This document shows positions 26,852 to 35,270 of a stretch of 40,860 nucleotides of DNA, piece by piece. Position numbers and translations under genes: made by a program. Within the stretch, counting starts at the first letter, position 1. The number at the start of each line of letters is the position of its first letter. The stretch spans positions 1-40,860 of the forward strand of contig WGAP01000046.1 in the NCBI GenBank assembly GCA_015494775.1, read 5' to 3'. A model generated the notes under the pieces. It did not search any database, was not told where the DNA came from, and saw nothing but the letters and a program-made list of their open reading frames with translations. The stretch comes from Flavobacteriales bacterium. Lineage in GTDB: Bacteria; Bacteroidota; Bacteroidia; Flavobacteriales; Flavobacteriaceae.

Positions 26852-28309
26852 TTAACCCACACTTCCTTCCAGACTGATTTCCAAAAGTTTTTGTGCTTCC
26901 ACGGCAAATTCCATGGGCAATTGCCGCAGCACTTCCTTGGCATAGCCGTTCACAATCATATTCACGGCCGATTCCTCGTCCAGTCCGCGTTGTTGCAAGT
27001 AAAACAATTGATCGTCGGAAATTTTGCTCGTGGTGGCTTCGTGTTCCACGGTGGCATGGCGGTTTTCGATGTCGATATAAGGAAAAGTATGCGCCCCGCA
27101 CTTATCGCCCATGAGCAGGGAGTCGCAAACGGAGTAATTCCGTGCGCCCACGGCGCTTTTTTTGACATGCACCTGTCCGCGGTAGGTATTTTGGCTGTGT
27201 CCGGCCGAAATACCTTTGCTGATAATCGTGCTGCGCGTGTTGCGGCCGATATGAATCATTTTGGTTCCCGTGTCGGCTTGTTGGTAATTGTTGGTAACGG
27301 CCACCGAATAGAATTCCGCCACCGAGTCATCGCCTTTGAGGATGGTCGAAGGATATTTCCAGGTGATGGCCGAACCGGTTTCCACCTGCGTCCAGCTGAT
27401 TTTGGAACGGTCACCCAGGCAAATACCGCGCTTGGTTACGAAATTGAAAATACCGCCCTTGCCTTCTTTGTCGCCCGGATACCAGTTTTGCACGGTGGAG
27501 TATTTGATTTCGGCATCCTTGTGGGCAATGAGTTCCACCACGGCGGCGTGCAGTTGGTTCTCGTCGCGCTGCGGTGCGGTGCATCCTTCCAGGTAGCTTA
27601 CGTAGCCGCCTTCCTCCACAATCACAAGCGTGCGCTCAAACTGCCCCGTGCCCCGCGCATTGATGCGGAAATAACTGGACAGTTCCATGGGACTGTGCAC
27701 ACCCTTGGGTACAAACACAAACGAACCGTCGGTAAATACGGCCGAATTGAGCGCCGCATAAAAATTATCGGAATAAGGCACCACCGAGCCCAGGTATTTA
27801 CGCACCAGGTCGGGATAGTCGCGGATGGCATCGCTGATGGGACAAAAGATGATACCCTGCTTGCGCAATTCTTCCTGAAAGGTGGTTTTGACCGACACAC
27901 TGTCCAACACCGCATCCACGGCCACACCGGCCAGGGCTTTTTGCTCTTCGAGCGGAATACCCAGCCGGTTGTAAATATCCAAAATTTCGGGGTCCACCTC
28001 GTCCAAGCTGTTCGGTTTTTTCCGGGGCTTGGGACGGGCGTAATAAATCAAATCCTGAAAATTAATATCGGGCAATTTTAGGTGCGGCCACGTGGGCGGT
28101 GTCATTTTTTGCCAGGCCCGGAAGGCCTTCAAACGGAATTCAAGCACCCAGTCCGGCTCGTCCCGCACGGCCGAAATGCGCCGTATAATATCCTCGTTCA
28201 GACCTTTGGGAAAGGTTTCGGTTTCGATATTCGACTCAAAACCAAACTGATAATCGCGTTCGGTAACTTCATTGAGTATTTCGTCCTGATAGGCCTGTTT
28301 GTCTTTCAT
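26852..28309 (-). CDS. sufB: SufB, Fe-S cluster scaffold
   Basis: 485 aa from ATG 28309 (MKDKQAYQDE). The longer frame to 28360 would have to be transcribed from upstream of the -7 box at 28335-28328, so the shorter start is preferred. Typical SufB sequence: FPKGLNEDIIRRISAVRDEP, VFVPKGVHSPMELSSYFRIN, YVSYLEGCTAPQRDENQLHA, GRNTRSTIISKGISAGHSQN and a C-terminal EHEATTSKISDDQLFYLQQR block. Cysteines include those at C-T-A-P and C-D-S-L-L-M-G-D-K-C. First gene of a five-gene operon that makes Fe-S clusters in the cytoplasm. Confidence 0.96.
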   Translation of the reverse strand: MKDKQAYQDEILNEVTERDYQFGFESNIETETFPKGLNEDIIRRISAVRDEPDWVLEFRLKAFRAWQKMTPPTWPHLKLPDINFQDLIYYARPKPRKKPNSLDEVDPEILDIYNRLGIPLEEQKALAGVAVDAVLDSVSVKTTFQEELRKQGIIFCPISDAIRDYPDLVRKYLGSVVPYSDNFYAALNSAVFTDGSFVFVPKGVHSPMELSSYFRINARGTGQFERTLVIVEEGGYVSYLEGCTAPQRDENQLHAAVVELIAHKDAEIKYSTVQNWYPGDKEGKGGIFNFVTKRGICLGDRSKISWTQVETGSAITWKYPSTILKGDDSVAEFYSVAVTNNYQQADTGTKMIHIGRNTRSTIISKGISAGHSQNTYRGQVHVKKSAVGARNYSVCDSLLMGDKCGAHTFPYIDIENRHATVEHEATTSKISDDQLFYLQQRGLDEESAVNMIVNGYAKEVLRQLPMEFAVEAQKLLEISLEGSVG

Positions 28310-28327
28310 TTCGGTGTTTTTATACAG

Positions 28328-28335
28328 CAAAGATA
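28328..28335 (-). promoter_or_regulatory. -7 promoter box (TATCTTTG) of the suf operon
   Basis: On the minus strand TATCTTTG ends 18 nt before the sufB ATG. A TTGG about 21 nt upstream (28360-28357) may serve as the -33 element. This gives a leader of about 12 nt. Confidence 0.65.
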
Positions 28336-28345
28336 GGGAAATTTC

Positions 28346-28370
28346 TTTATTTAGAACCAATCTAAATAAA
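28346..28370. promoter_or_regulatory. Perfect 10-bp inverted repeat over the suf promoter, candidate operator
   Basis: TTTATTTAGA (28346-28355), a 5-nt spacer, then TCTAAATAAA (28361-28370). It overlaps the expected -33 region of sufB. A bound protein here would block RNA polymerase. The AT-rich dyad is of the kind used by Fur-superfamily or Rrf2-type regulators; the identity of the regulator is inference. Confidence 0.55.
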
Positions 28371-28953
28371 TCAAATTATGCGATAACTTTATAAGGATTT
28401 TTTATAGGGCGCTTCGGAGCCCCTTGCGGGTCTCCTACGCGTCGCCGGTGAGCCCGGCCTGCGGCCGGTCTCACCGGACGTTGCTCGGCAGCCGGCCGGC
28501 CTTCGCCGACGCTCGGCCGGCGTCTGCCTGCGCTGCCGCGTCAGCCCTGCGGTCTGCCGCGGGCTACGGGAGCCCTACGGTCTCCCTCCGCTACAATTTT
28601 TATTGATGGGGGAGCGCGATAAATCGCGCCTTAAAGGGGCGCCGGCCCGCGCGTCAGCGCGGGGCCGGCGGCGCAAAACCCGGTGGAATGCCGTGAAAAT
28701 GTCCGGTAGAATTATTCCTCCGTCATTGTTTGAATTGTCCTGAAAAAGTTTTGCGCCGCCGGTCGCGGAGCTTTGCTCCGCGCCGGCGCCCCACCCTATT
28801 CCGCGCCAGCGGGCGTAGCGGTATCCTTGCGCGGCAGCCGGCGAATATTTTGTGCCGGCGGCGGGGGCTCGCAGCGCAAGAGACCTCGGCGCCGGCCTTA
28901 CAAAAACCGCCGGATGCAAGCAAGATAGGAGCGAAGCACGCGACGGCGCCTGA

Positions 28954-29115
28954 GCGTTGCAGCAAGCATAAAATCATCACACCAAGTCTCGTTCTTTTTG
29001 CCGATAACGGCATTGCCCACCCTCGCCATAGCTACGGCTATGCCTTCGGATTGCCGGCTTTGTTCTCGACAAAAATAACTTCGACTTATCCGACATTTTA
29101 TGCTTGCTGCAACGC
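28954..29115. mobile_element. 162-bp island with perfect 21-bp terminal inverted repeats, possible MITE-like insertion
   Basis: Positions 28954-28974 and 29095-29115 are exact reverse complements (GCGTTGCAGCAAGCATAAAA plus T). The 120-bp interior is far less GC-rich than the flanks and has no reading frame that looks real. A TGAG occurs just at each end (28951-28954 and 29117-29120), a possible 4-bp target duplication. Copy A of the repeat is colinear on both sides but lacks the island. Confidence 0.45.
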
Positions 29116-29235
29116 GTGAGGAACGGCCGGCGTGAGCGCGCTCCGTCGCGCGAAACGACGGCCGTGGCCCCGCCGCGGCGCGCGCCAGCGCGCCGGGCGG
29201 ATGGCCGGACGTAAACATTTGAAAATCAATAGGAA

Positions 29236-29270
29236 CGCCCCGCCCCGCGGCTTCGCCGCGGGGCGGGGCG
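29236..29270. repeat. Perfect 16-bp GC hairpin
   Basis: Arms CGCCCCGCCCCGCGGC (29236-29251) and its exact complement (29255-29270) leave a 3-nt TTC loop. It lies within repeat copy C, 155 nt before the TPR start codon. No T-run follows, so it is not a standard terminator. Confidence 0.7.
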
Positions 29271-29398
29271 CCGACAAGTTCACTCCAACATCCGGCCATC
29301 CGCCGCGGGCATCCGCCCGCCGGCGGGGCCCCGAACGCGGGGCGCCGGGGCGCCCGAAAAAAATCGCTCCCCTTGCAATACTTTTGCCGTAAGTTCGT

Positions 29399-29406
29399 TA
29401 TCTTTG
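29399..29406 (+). promoter_or_regulatory. -7 promoter box (TATCTTTG) of the TPR-barrel operon
   Basis: TATCTTTG ends exactly 18 nt before the ATG at 29425, just beyond repeat copy C. No well-spaced -33 box is visible (a TTTTG lies only 12 nt upstream). Confidence 0.6.
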
Positions 29407-29424
29407 ACATAAATTCGGCTTTTT

Positions 29425-32400
29425 ATGAATACCAAGTTTTTCGGGCTGCTCATCCTGTTTGTTTTTAGTTTCGCATCCCTCGACGCCCAACAACTTCCCG
29501 ACCAGCAGGGCTATGCCCGCGCCGTGGAACTTTTCGAAAGCGGCAACCGCCCCTTGGCCCGCGAACGATTCGAACAATTGCGCGGCAATCCGGCCAATGC
29601 GTCCCTGCTTCCCGACATCGACTACTACCTCACCGCCATCCGTCTCCAAACCGATGACGACCCCACCGCCGCCATCGAAAATTATTTGGTGCGCTATCCT
29701 TCGTCGCCCTACCGCCAAAAGCTGATGCTCCGCGCCGCCGATACCTACTTCGCCCAAGGCCGTTTGCGCCGGGTGCGCGACATTATCGACAACCTGGCCG
29801 TGTATGACCTGAGCAAACCCGAACGCCGGCGTGTGAATTTTTACCTGGCCTACATCGCCCTCCGCGACAACGACCTCAAAAAAGCCAAACGCTACTTCAA
29901 AAAACTGGAAGACGACCCCCAATACGGCAATCAGGCCAAATACTACCTGGGCTATATCGCCTACCTCAAAAACAACCCGGCCGAAGCTTCGCGCTATTTC
30001 CGCCAAGTGGCCGGCGACAAACAATACGGCCGCAATATTCCCTACTATAACGCCGATATGTATTATCGCACCGGCCAATTCCAAAAAGCCATCGACGAAG
30101 CCCTGAAAATCTACGACCGCAGCCACGGCAAACAACACAACCAATTGGCCAAAATCATCGGTTCGTCCTACTTCAACCTGCATCAATACGACAAAGCCAT
30201 TCCCTACTTGAAGGCCTACAAAGGCAAAAAAGGCCGCTTGTCAAACAAAGACCTTTATGAATTGGGTTATGCCTACTTCCAAGCCGGCCGCTGCGACCGC
30301 GCCGTGGAATATTTCAACAAAATCATCGGCAGCGATACGCCCCTGGCCCAAAACGCCTATTACCACCTGGCCAAATGCTACCTGAAAAACGACGAAAAGG
30401 CCAAGGCACTCAACGCGTTGAAAAAGGTATCGGAAATGCCCTACGACAAGGATTTGCAGGAAGACGCAATGTATCAATACGTCAAATTGGGCTACGAAAT
30501 CGGCAACCCTTACGAACCCATCGGCGATGCCGTGGCGCGCTACAAGGAAAAATATCCCGCCTCGCCGCGCATCAAAGAACTGGACGAACTCCTGCTCAAT
30601 TCCTACCTGAGTTCCCACCGCTTCGACAATGCCATTACGGCCATGCGACGGGCCGGCATGACCGCCCGCCCCGAATACCAAAAAGCCGCCTTTTATCGCG
30701 GACTCGAACTGTTCAACGACGGTAAATACGAAGACGCCCTGCGCCTGTTCGACGAAAGTTTACGCAACGGCAAAGACCTGGCCTACCGCAACAAGGCCCT
30801 GTTTTGGAAGGCCGAAGCCCTCTACCGGCTCGGCCGCCTGCAAGATGCCCTGCTGGCCTACCGCCAGTTTGAAGTGGACAACAACGACACCGGCTCGTTC
30901 GAAGCCAAAATGCTACCCTACAACCTGGGCTATGTGTATTTCAAATTGAAAAACTACGACAAGGCCGCCGGCTATTTCGGCCGGTTCGTGCGCCGTTCCA
31001 CCGACGACCGCCTGCTCAAAGACGCCTACCTGCGCCTGGGCGACAGTTATTTTGCCGCCAAAAAATATTGGCCGGCCATGGAGGCCTACAACCAGGCCAT
31101 AAACCGGCGCGGTGCCGATGCCGATTATGCCTTCTACCAAAAAGCCGTCAGCTACGGTTTTGTAGGACGCGACAATCGCAAAATCGAAGAACTGAACAAG
31201 TTTTTGGAAAAATTTCCCCGCTCACCGCTGCGCGACGATGCCCTCTACCAACTGGGTTCCACCTACCTGAACACCCGCCAAGCCGACAAAGCCCGTGCTG
31301 CCTTCGACCGCCTGCTGCGGGAATATCCCAAAAGCCCCTACGCCGCAGTGGCCATGCTCAAAGCCGGATTGGCCATGTATAACGGCAACCGCACCGACCA
31401 AGCCAAAACCTATTTCAAACGGCTGATTCAAACCTACCCGCAAACGGCCGAAGCCCACGAAGCCGCTGGTTATCTCAAAAGCATCTACATCGACGAAAAC
31501 GATGCCGACGGCTACCTGGCATTTATTCGAAGTGTCAAAGATTTTCATACCGAAAATACCAATTTGGAAAAGGATATTTTCGATGCGGCCGAGGAAAAAT
31601 ACTTTTTCAAAAACTATCCCCGCGCCCGCGCCGCCTTGGAGACTTACCTCAAACGCTTCCCCGACGGTATCTATCGCGTCAAGGCCCACGCCTACCTGGC
31701 CAAAATCTATCAAAACCAGGGCGAAAACGACAAGGCCTACGGGCATTATGCCTGGCTGGCACGCGAAGGCGGCAATGCTTATGTTTCCGAAGCCCTGCGC
31801 TTTCTGATAGCCACGGATTTGAAGGCCAAACACTACGACAAAGCCGCCGGCTGGCTGCGTATGCTGGAACAAAACGCCCAAACCGACGACGACCGCTACC
31901 TGGCCCAAACCAAGCTGATGTATATCTACGACTTGCAACAAAAAACCGATTCGGCCGCCGCCTATGCCGACAAAGTGCTGCATAACCCCAAAGCCACCAC
32001 CAAGCAAAAACAAAAAGCCAAACTCCTGCTGGCCCGCCAAGCCGTGGCCCAAGGCGATACGGCAAGTGCCGAACAACTCTACAACGAACTGGCCGAAACG
32101 GCCAAGGGCAAAACCGCCGCCGAAGCGCTTTACTACAAAGCCCTTTTCCTGCATCAAAAAGGTCAATACGACGCTTCGAACAAAACCGTTACCCGGCTGA
32201 CCAAAAAATATCCGTCCTACAAACACATCGGCGGCAAAGCCCTGATTGTCATGGCCCGGAATATGTATGCCAAAGGCGATGTGTTCAACGCCACCTACAT
32301 TCTGGAAAACCTGATTAAACGTTTCAAACAATATCCCGACATAACCGACGAAAGCCAAAAACTCCTCGACCGCATCCGAAGCGAACAAAGCCAGAAAAAC

Positions 32401-32430
32401 AGTGATGTCCAACCGGAAAACCAGCAATGA
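29425..32430 (+). CDS. Large exported TPR-repeat protein
   Basis: 1001 aa with a signal peptide (FFGLLILFVFSFASLDAQ, cleavage near 21-22). Almost the whole length is tetratricopeptide-like helical repeats of about 34-40 residues, for example the segments DAYLRLGDSYFAAKKYWPAM, DDALYQLGSTYLNTRQADKA and KAHAYLAKIYQNQGENDKAY. The C-terminus is polar (EQSQKNSDVQPENQQ). No enzyme motif is seen. TPR superhelices bind partner proteins, so a periplasmic scaffold for envelope assembly is likely. The gene is one nucleotide from a predicted outer-membrane barrel gene, which suggests the two products work together. I recognise the architecture as common in Bacteroidota but know no assigned function. Confidence 0.9.
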   Translation: MNTKFFGLLILFVFSFASLDAQQLPDQQGYARAVELFESGNRPLARERFEQLRGNPANASLLPDIDYYLTAIRLQTDDDPTAAIENYLVRYPSSPYRQKLMLRAADTYFAQGRLRRVRDIIDNLAVYDLSKPERRRVNFYLAYIALRDNDLKKAKRYFKKLEDDPQYGNQAKYYLGYIAYLKNNPAEASRYFRQVAGDKQYGRNIPYYNADMYYRTGQFQKAIDEALKIYDRSHGKQHNQLAKIIGSSYFNLHQYDKAIPYLKAYKGKKGRLSNKDLYELGYAYFQAGRCDRAVEYFNKIIGSDTPLAQNAYYHLAKCYLKNDEKAKALNALKKVSEMPYDKDLQEDAMYQYVKLGYEIGNPYEPIGDAVARYKEKYPASPRIKELDELLLNSYLSSHRFDNAITAMRRAGMTARPEYQKAAFYRGLELFNDGKYEDALRLFDESLRNGKDLAYRNKALFWKAEALYRLGRLQDALLAYRQFEVDNNDTGSFEAKMLPYNLGYVYFKLKNYDKAAGYFGRFVRRSTDDRLLKDAYLRLGDSYFAAKKYWPAMEAYNQAINRRGADADYAFYQKAVSYGFVGRDNRKIEELNKFLEKFPRSPLRDDALYQLGSTYLNTRQADKARAAFDRLLREYPKSPYAAVAMLKAGLAMYNGNRTDQAKTYFKRLIQTYPQTAEAHEAAGYLKSIYIDENDADGYLAFIRSVKDFHTENTNLEKDIFDAAEEKYFFKNYPRARAALETYLKRFPDGIYRVKAHAYLAKIYQNQGENDKAYGHYAWLAREGGNAYVSEALRFLIATDLKAKHYDKAAGWLRMLEQNAQTDDDRYLAQTKLMYIYDLQQKTDSAAAYADKVLHNPKATTKQKQKAKLLLARQAVAQGDTASAEQLYNELAETAKGKTAAEALYYKALFLHQKGQYDASNKTVTRLTKKYPSYKHIGGKALIVMARNMYAKGDVFNATYILENLIKRFKQYPDITDESQKLLDRIRSEQSQKNSDVQPENQQ

Positions 32431-32431
32431 A

Positions 32432-34030
32432 ATGAAAAGAATCCTCCTCATCATACCGGCCCTGCTGTGGGCGGTCGCCCTCTACGGCCAAGCCGACTCG
32501 GTGCAAACCCAAAAGGTTACCGTTACCCGCACTTATGAACCCCAAGTGCGCGATGCGGACAAAATCAATGTAAACCCGCCCCAAACCGTGAGCGAAGACT
32601 TTCGCAAAATCCCCGTGGATTACCAGCTGCGTCCCGTGGAAGCCGTTTCCACCTTCAAGGCCGAAAAAGGCGCCATGGCGCGTCCACGCATCTCGCGCAC
32701 CCTGGCCGAAAACCGCCCGGGCTATGCCCGGATGTCCGTAGGTTGGCCCGGACAAATCCGCTTGGCCGGCGGTTATGTGCACACCACGGACAGTGATTGG
32801 CAAACGGGCGGCGAACTCCGCTTTGCCTACCTCGGGCAACGCGAATTCGACGGCCCCGACGCCATGATGAAATCCACCTTGGCCTTGCATCCTTTTGCCG
32901 AAAAAAACGGTGATCTGCTGCGGATGAAATACCGGCTGGACTACGACATGCTGGTGTCGATATTCCAACCTTTTACCGACAATTTAGTCGGCTTCGGTTA
33001 TCACCGCATCAATCCGTCGGCCCAATTCGATTTCCACCGCACGGTGTTCAAAAACATCAAGGCCGGTTACCGCTTCCTGACCGGATATACGCTAGCCGAA
33101 CACAACTTCAAGCTGGGATGGGAAAATGTGTTTCCCATCGGCGGCTTTGCCGTGCACGCACATTGGGACATCAACGAACTGACCGGCCGTGCCGACACGG
33201 CCCGCTACAATAATTTTCAGGCCGGCTTTGCTCCTTCATTGCAACTCGAAAAAGAAAAATTGCTCTTTAAACTCGGGCTTAAACTCTATTACCAAAACCG
33301 CACCAACGTCAACGACCAAATTTTGTTCTATCCCGACATTTCGGTGGATTTCCGCATGATTGACGAATACCTGACCCTTTATATCGACTACACGGGTGGA
33401 CTGGAAACCCGCTCCTACGACCGCCTGCTAAGGCAAACACCCTACGTGAACACATCAAGGGACCTACGGCCCACTTCCACCGCCTACCGGATTGCGGGTG
33501 GATTCAAGGGCGCACTATCGTCACGCATGGCCTACGAACTGCAATTGGGCGTGGAACGCCACAACGATTATCCCTTCCTGGTCTCCGACACCACGGACGG
33601 CAAGCAACGTTTTACCCCGGTTTATGACAACCTGGACGATTATTACTTCAAGGTTTTGCTCTCGTATGTGCATCCGGGTTTTTTCGAGACCAAAATCCGC
33701 TTCCTCTACGGCCAATACACGCCCGAAACCCTGGCCAAGCCCTTCAACATTCCCGATTACTCGGTGGCTTGGCTATTGCGTTTCAACATCGGCAAGTTCG
33801 GTTGGGAAAGCGAATTGGCCTATGTGGCACCGCGCTTTGACCGACTGAGCACCGGCACGGTCAAATTGCCCGAATACGTGGATACGCGGCTCAACCTGTC
33901 GTACCGGATGAACAAGCATTGGAAAATTTTCCTGACCGGAATCGACCTGCTCAACCAAGCTCCGATGCGCTACCTGAATTATCCCGGACGCGGATTGGGC
34001 ATTTCGGCGGGAGCTTTTTACAGTTTTTGA
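32432..34030 (+). CDS. Outer-membrane beta-barrel protein, partner of the TPR protein
   Basis: 532 aa from ATG 32432 (MKRILLIIPALLWAVALYGQ); the longer frame from 32402 lies within the TPR gene and precedes the signal peptide. After the signal, a short segment VTVTRTYEPQVRDADKINVN-like leads into alternating polar/apolar strands through to the end, and the final residues SAGAFYSF give the C-terminal aromatic expected of barrels. There is no TonB plug domain, so it is not a complete TonB-dependent receptor though distantly similar to its barrel. It begins 1 nt after the TPR stop, so the two are co-transcribed. Substrate or role unknown. Confidence 0.85.
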   Translation: MKRILLIIPALLWAVALYGQADSVQTQKVTVTRTYEPQVRDADKINVNPPQTVSEDFRKIPVDYQLRPVEAVSTFKAEKGAMARPRISRTLAENRPGYARMSVGWPGQIRLAGGYVHTTDSDWQTGGELRFAYLGQREFDGPDAMMKSTLALHPFAEKNGDLLRMKYRLDYDMLVSIFQPFTDNLVGFGYHRINPSAQFDFHRTVFKNIKAGYRFLTGYTLAEHNFKLGWENVFPIGGFAVHAHWDINELTGRADTARYNNFQAGFAPSLQLEKEKLLFKLGLKLYYQNRTNVNDQILFYPDISVDFRMIDEYLTLYIDYTGGLETRSYDRLLRQTPYVNTSRDLRPTSTAYRIAGGFKGALSSRMAYELQLGVERHNDYPFLVSDTTDGKQRFTPVYDNLDDYYFKVLLSYVHPGFFETKIRFLYGQYTPETLAKPFNIPDYSVAWLLRFNIGKFGWESELAYVAPRFDRLSTGTVKLPEYVDTRLNLSYRMNKHWKIFLTGIDLLNQAPMRYLNYPGRGLGISAGAFYSF

Positions 34031-34121
34031 TTGGGATGCGCCGGGCCGGTTCCCCCGAAAACCACGGATAAAATACCCTGTAAATGATTCGAAACAGGAA
34101 AATGCAAAAAAATCGCCGGGT

Positions 34122-34754
34122 CTAATAAACAAATAAACCGTTATGGCTCAGGTATTTTCGAATTACCCGATGGGGTGTTTTTTCATTGATTTCAAAGTAT
34201 TTTCGTAGTTCTTTTTTATTGAAATCGAAGAAGTGGTAGTAATATTCTTCCAAGGATTTCAGGCCGCGGTTTTCCAAATAACCGGTTAGGTATTTGCGGG
34301 CCACCTCATCGCCAAAATGGTTTTCAAGGTCCTTCAACTTGGCATAGAGATTGGTAACGCTTTCTTTCAAGGGCTCGGCCCGGCTATTCAATTTCCGGTC
34401 GGGTATGGGCTTGCGGTAGGTGATAAAGGCCTCCAAGTCGCCTTTTGCATTATAATACGGTGCATAATAGGTGAATGCCCAAATATAATCGCCCGACCGC
34501 GTGGCATGTTTGAGCACGGCAATACCTTCCTGCCGGTTCATGATATAACCTCCGATGGTTTGGTGGATAATCGAAGGCATATCGGGATGGCAAACGGTTT
34601 TGGGCGGTTTGGTAATAAAATCGGTCAAGGAATAACCGAGCAGGTTCAAAAAATAGTCATCGACAAATTCGATGTAATTGTCCAAACTGATTTTAATCAC
34701 CGCCTTTTTTCGGACATCCAAAAAAATTTCCCTGTTCATAGCTAAGCGTTTCAA
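34122..34754 (-). CDS. Single PAS-domain protein, Aer-like sensor without recognised output
   Basis: 210 aa; ATG 34739 (MNREIFLDVRKK) is an alternative start. Residues about 18-120 are an Aer-type PAS fold: YIEFVDDYFLNLLGYSLTDF, then CHPDMPSIIHQTIGGYIMNR, SGDYIWAFTYYAPYYNAKGD and LEAFITYRKPIPDRK. The rest (about 121-210) is helical and charged (SVTNLYAKLKDLENHFGDEV, LEEYYYHFFDFNKKELRKYF) with no kinase, methyl-accepting or cyclase domain. Aer PAS domains bind FAD and sense redox state; whether this one does is inference. It may signal by binding another protein. Monocistronic and convergent with the barrel gene. Confidence 0.85.
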   Translation of the reverse strand: MKRLAMNREIFLDVRKKAVIKISLDNYIEFVDDYFLNLLGYSLTDFITKPPKTVCHPDMPSIIHQTIGGYIMNRQEGIAVLKHATRSGDYIWAFTYYAPYYNAKGDLEAFITYRKPIPDRKLNSRAEPLKESVTNLYAKLKDLENHFGDEVARKYLTGYLENRGLKSLEEYYYHFFDFNKKELRKYFEINEKTPHRVIRKYLSHNGLFVY

Positions 34755-34767
34755 GTGGTTCTGTTTT

Positions 34768-34775
34768 CAAATTTA
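34768..34775 (-). promoter_or_regulatory. -7 promoter box (TAAATTTG) of the PAS gene
   Basis: On the minus strand TAAATTTG lies 13 nt before ATG 34754 and 28 nt before ATG 34739, in strongly AT-rich DNA (34755-34870). Confidence 0.5.
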
Positions 34776-34943
34776 ATAAAAAAAGAAATTAATAAAAGGT
34801 AAAATATCATAAAAATTACATATTCAGTGTATTTTATTTTGATATTGACAAAAAAAACAATAGAAATTCGCTCAAAGGTCTTTGGTGCCGGGCGCTTCGA
34901 TAAAAATCAACTCAAAACTAAAAACTAAAAACTCAAAACTAAA

Positions 34944-35228
34944 TTTGCGCCAGGGATGGGAGCGGTTATGCGGCGCAGGCGGCGAGCATGCTTTTCCGCC
35001 CGGCGGAGGCGCCCTGCGGAAGCCCCACGCACGGGCGGGCGCGGGCGCGCGTGCCGCGCGCCCGCGCAAAAGCAGCGAGCCGACAAGCCGCATTTGAGCG
35101 GACAGCCCGACGGCGAGCGGTTTCGTGGCCCCGCCGCGGCGCCGAAGGCGCCGGCGGATTGCCGAAGGCAAGCCGCGCGGGCGTTCGCCCGCCGGCGGGG
35201 CCCCGAACCCGAGCGCCGGGGCGCCCGA
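34944..35228 (+). repeat. GC-rich intergenic repeat, copy D
   Basis: It begins TTTGCGCCAGGGATGGGAGC and GGTTATGCGGCG like copies A and B, includes GGAAGCCCCACGCAC and GAGCGGACAGCCCGAC as in copy B, and ends with GCCCGCCGGCGGGGCCCCGA and GAGCGCCGGGGCGCCCGAA as in copy C. The orientation is towards the acetyltransferase gene. Just before it (34908-34943) are short direct repeats of CTCAAAACTA. Open frames through it are spurious, caused by high GC. Confidence 0.75.
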
Positions 35229-35262
35229 ATAAAAATCTCCTTAACGGATAATACAAAAATCG

Positions 35263-35270
35263 TAAATTTG
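35263..35270 (+). promoter_or_regulatory. -7 promoter box (TAAATTTG) of the acetyltransferase-aminotransferase operon
   Basis: TAAATTTG ends exactly 18 nt before the ATG at 35289, in AT-rich DNA just past repeat copy D. The -33 element is unclear. Confidence 0.6.

Larger units (their letters stand above)
28406..29356 (+). repeat. GC-rich intergenic repeat, composite copy C
   Basis: About 950 bp between the suf promoter and the TPR gene promoter, with no plausible gene. It shares GGGGGCTCGCAGCGCAAGAG (near 28862) and GTGAGGAACGGC (near 29116) with copy A. It shares GTGGCCCCGCCGCGGCGC (near 29163) and the end block (GCCCGCCGGCGGGGCCCCGA, then GCGCCGGGGCGCCCGAA) with copy D. It is packed with hairpins: 28665-28762 (15-bp arms around 68 bp), 28954-29115 (21-bp arms around 120 bp), and 29236-29270 (16-bp arms, 3-nt loop). 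The left third (28406-28620) looks like a further element in the other orientation. Confidence 0.7.

Noticed and set aside
26891..28081. 396-codon open frame antisense to sufB
   Set aside because: It mirrors sufB codons, has no recognisable domain and lies opposite a clear conserved gene; such frames are common here because of codon use.
28730..29410. Several open frames in both directions in the GC-rich region (for example 28730-29119 and 28898-29410)
   Set aside because: They read through inverted repeats and give Arg/Ala/Pro-rich nonsense; long frames arise from high GC.
31222..32454. 410-codon open frame antisense to the TPR gene
   Set aside because: It is a shadow of the repetitive, Ala/Lys/Tyr-rich TPR gene, with low-complexity Gly/Phe/Val translation and no promoter.
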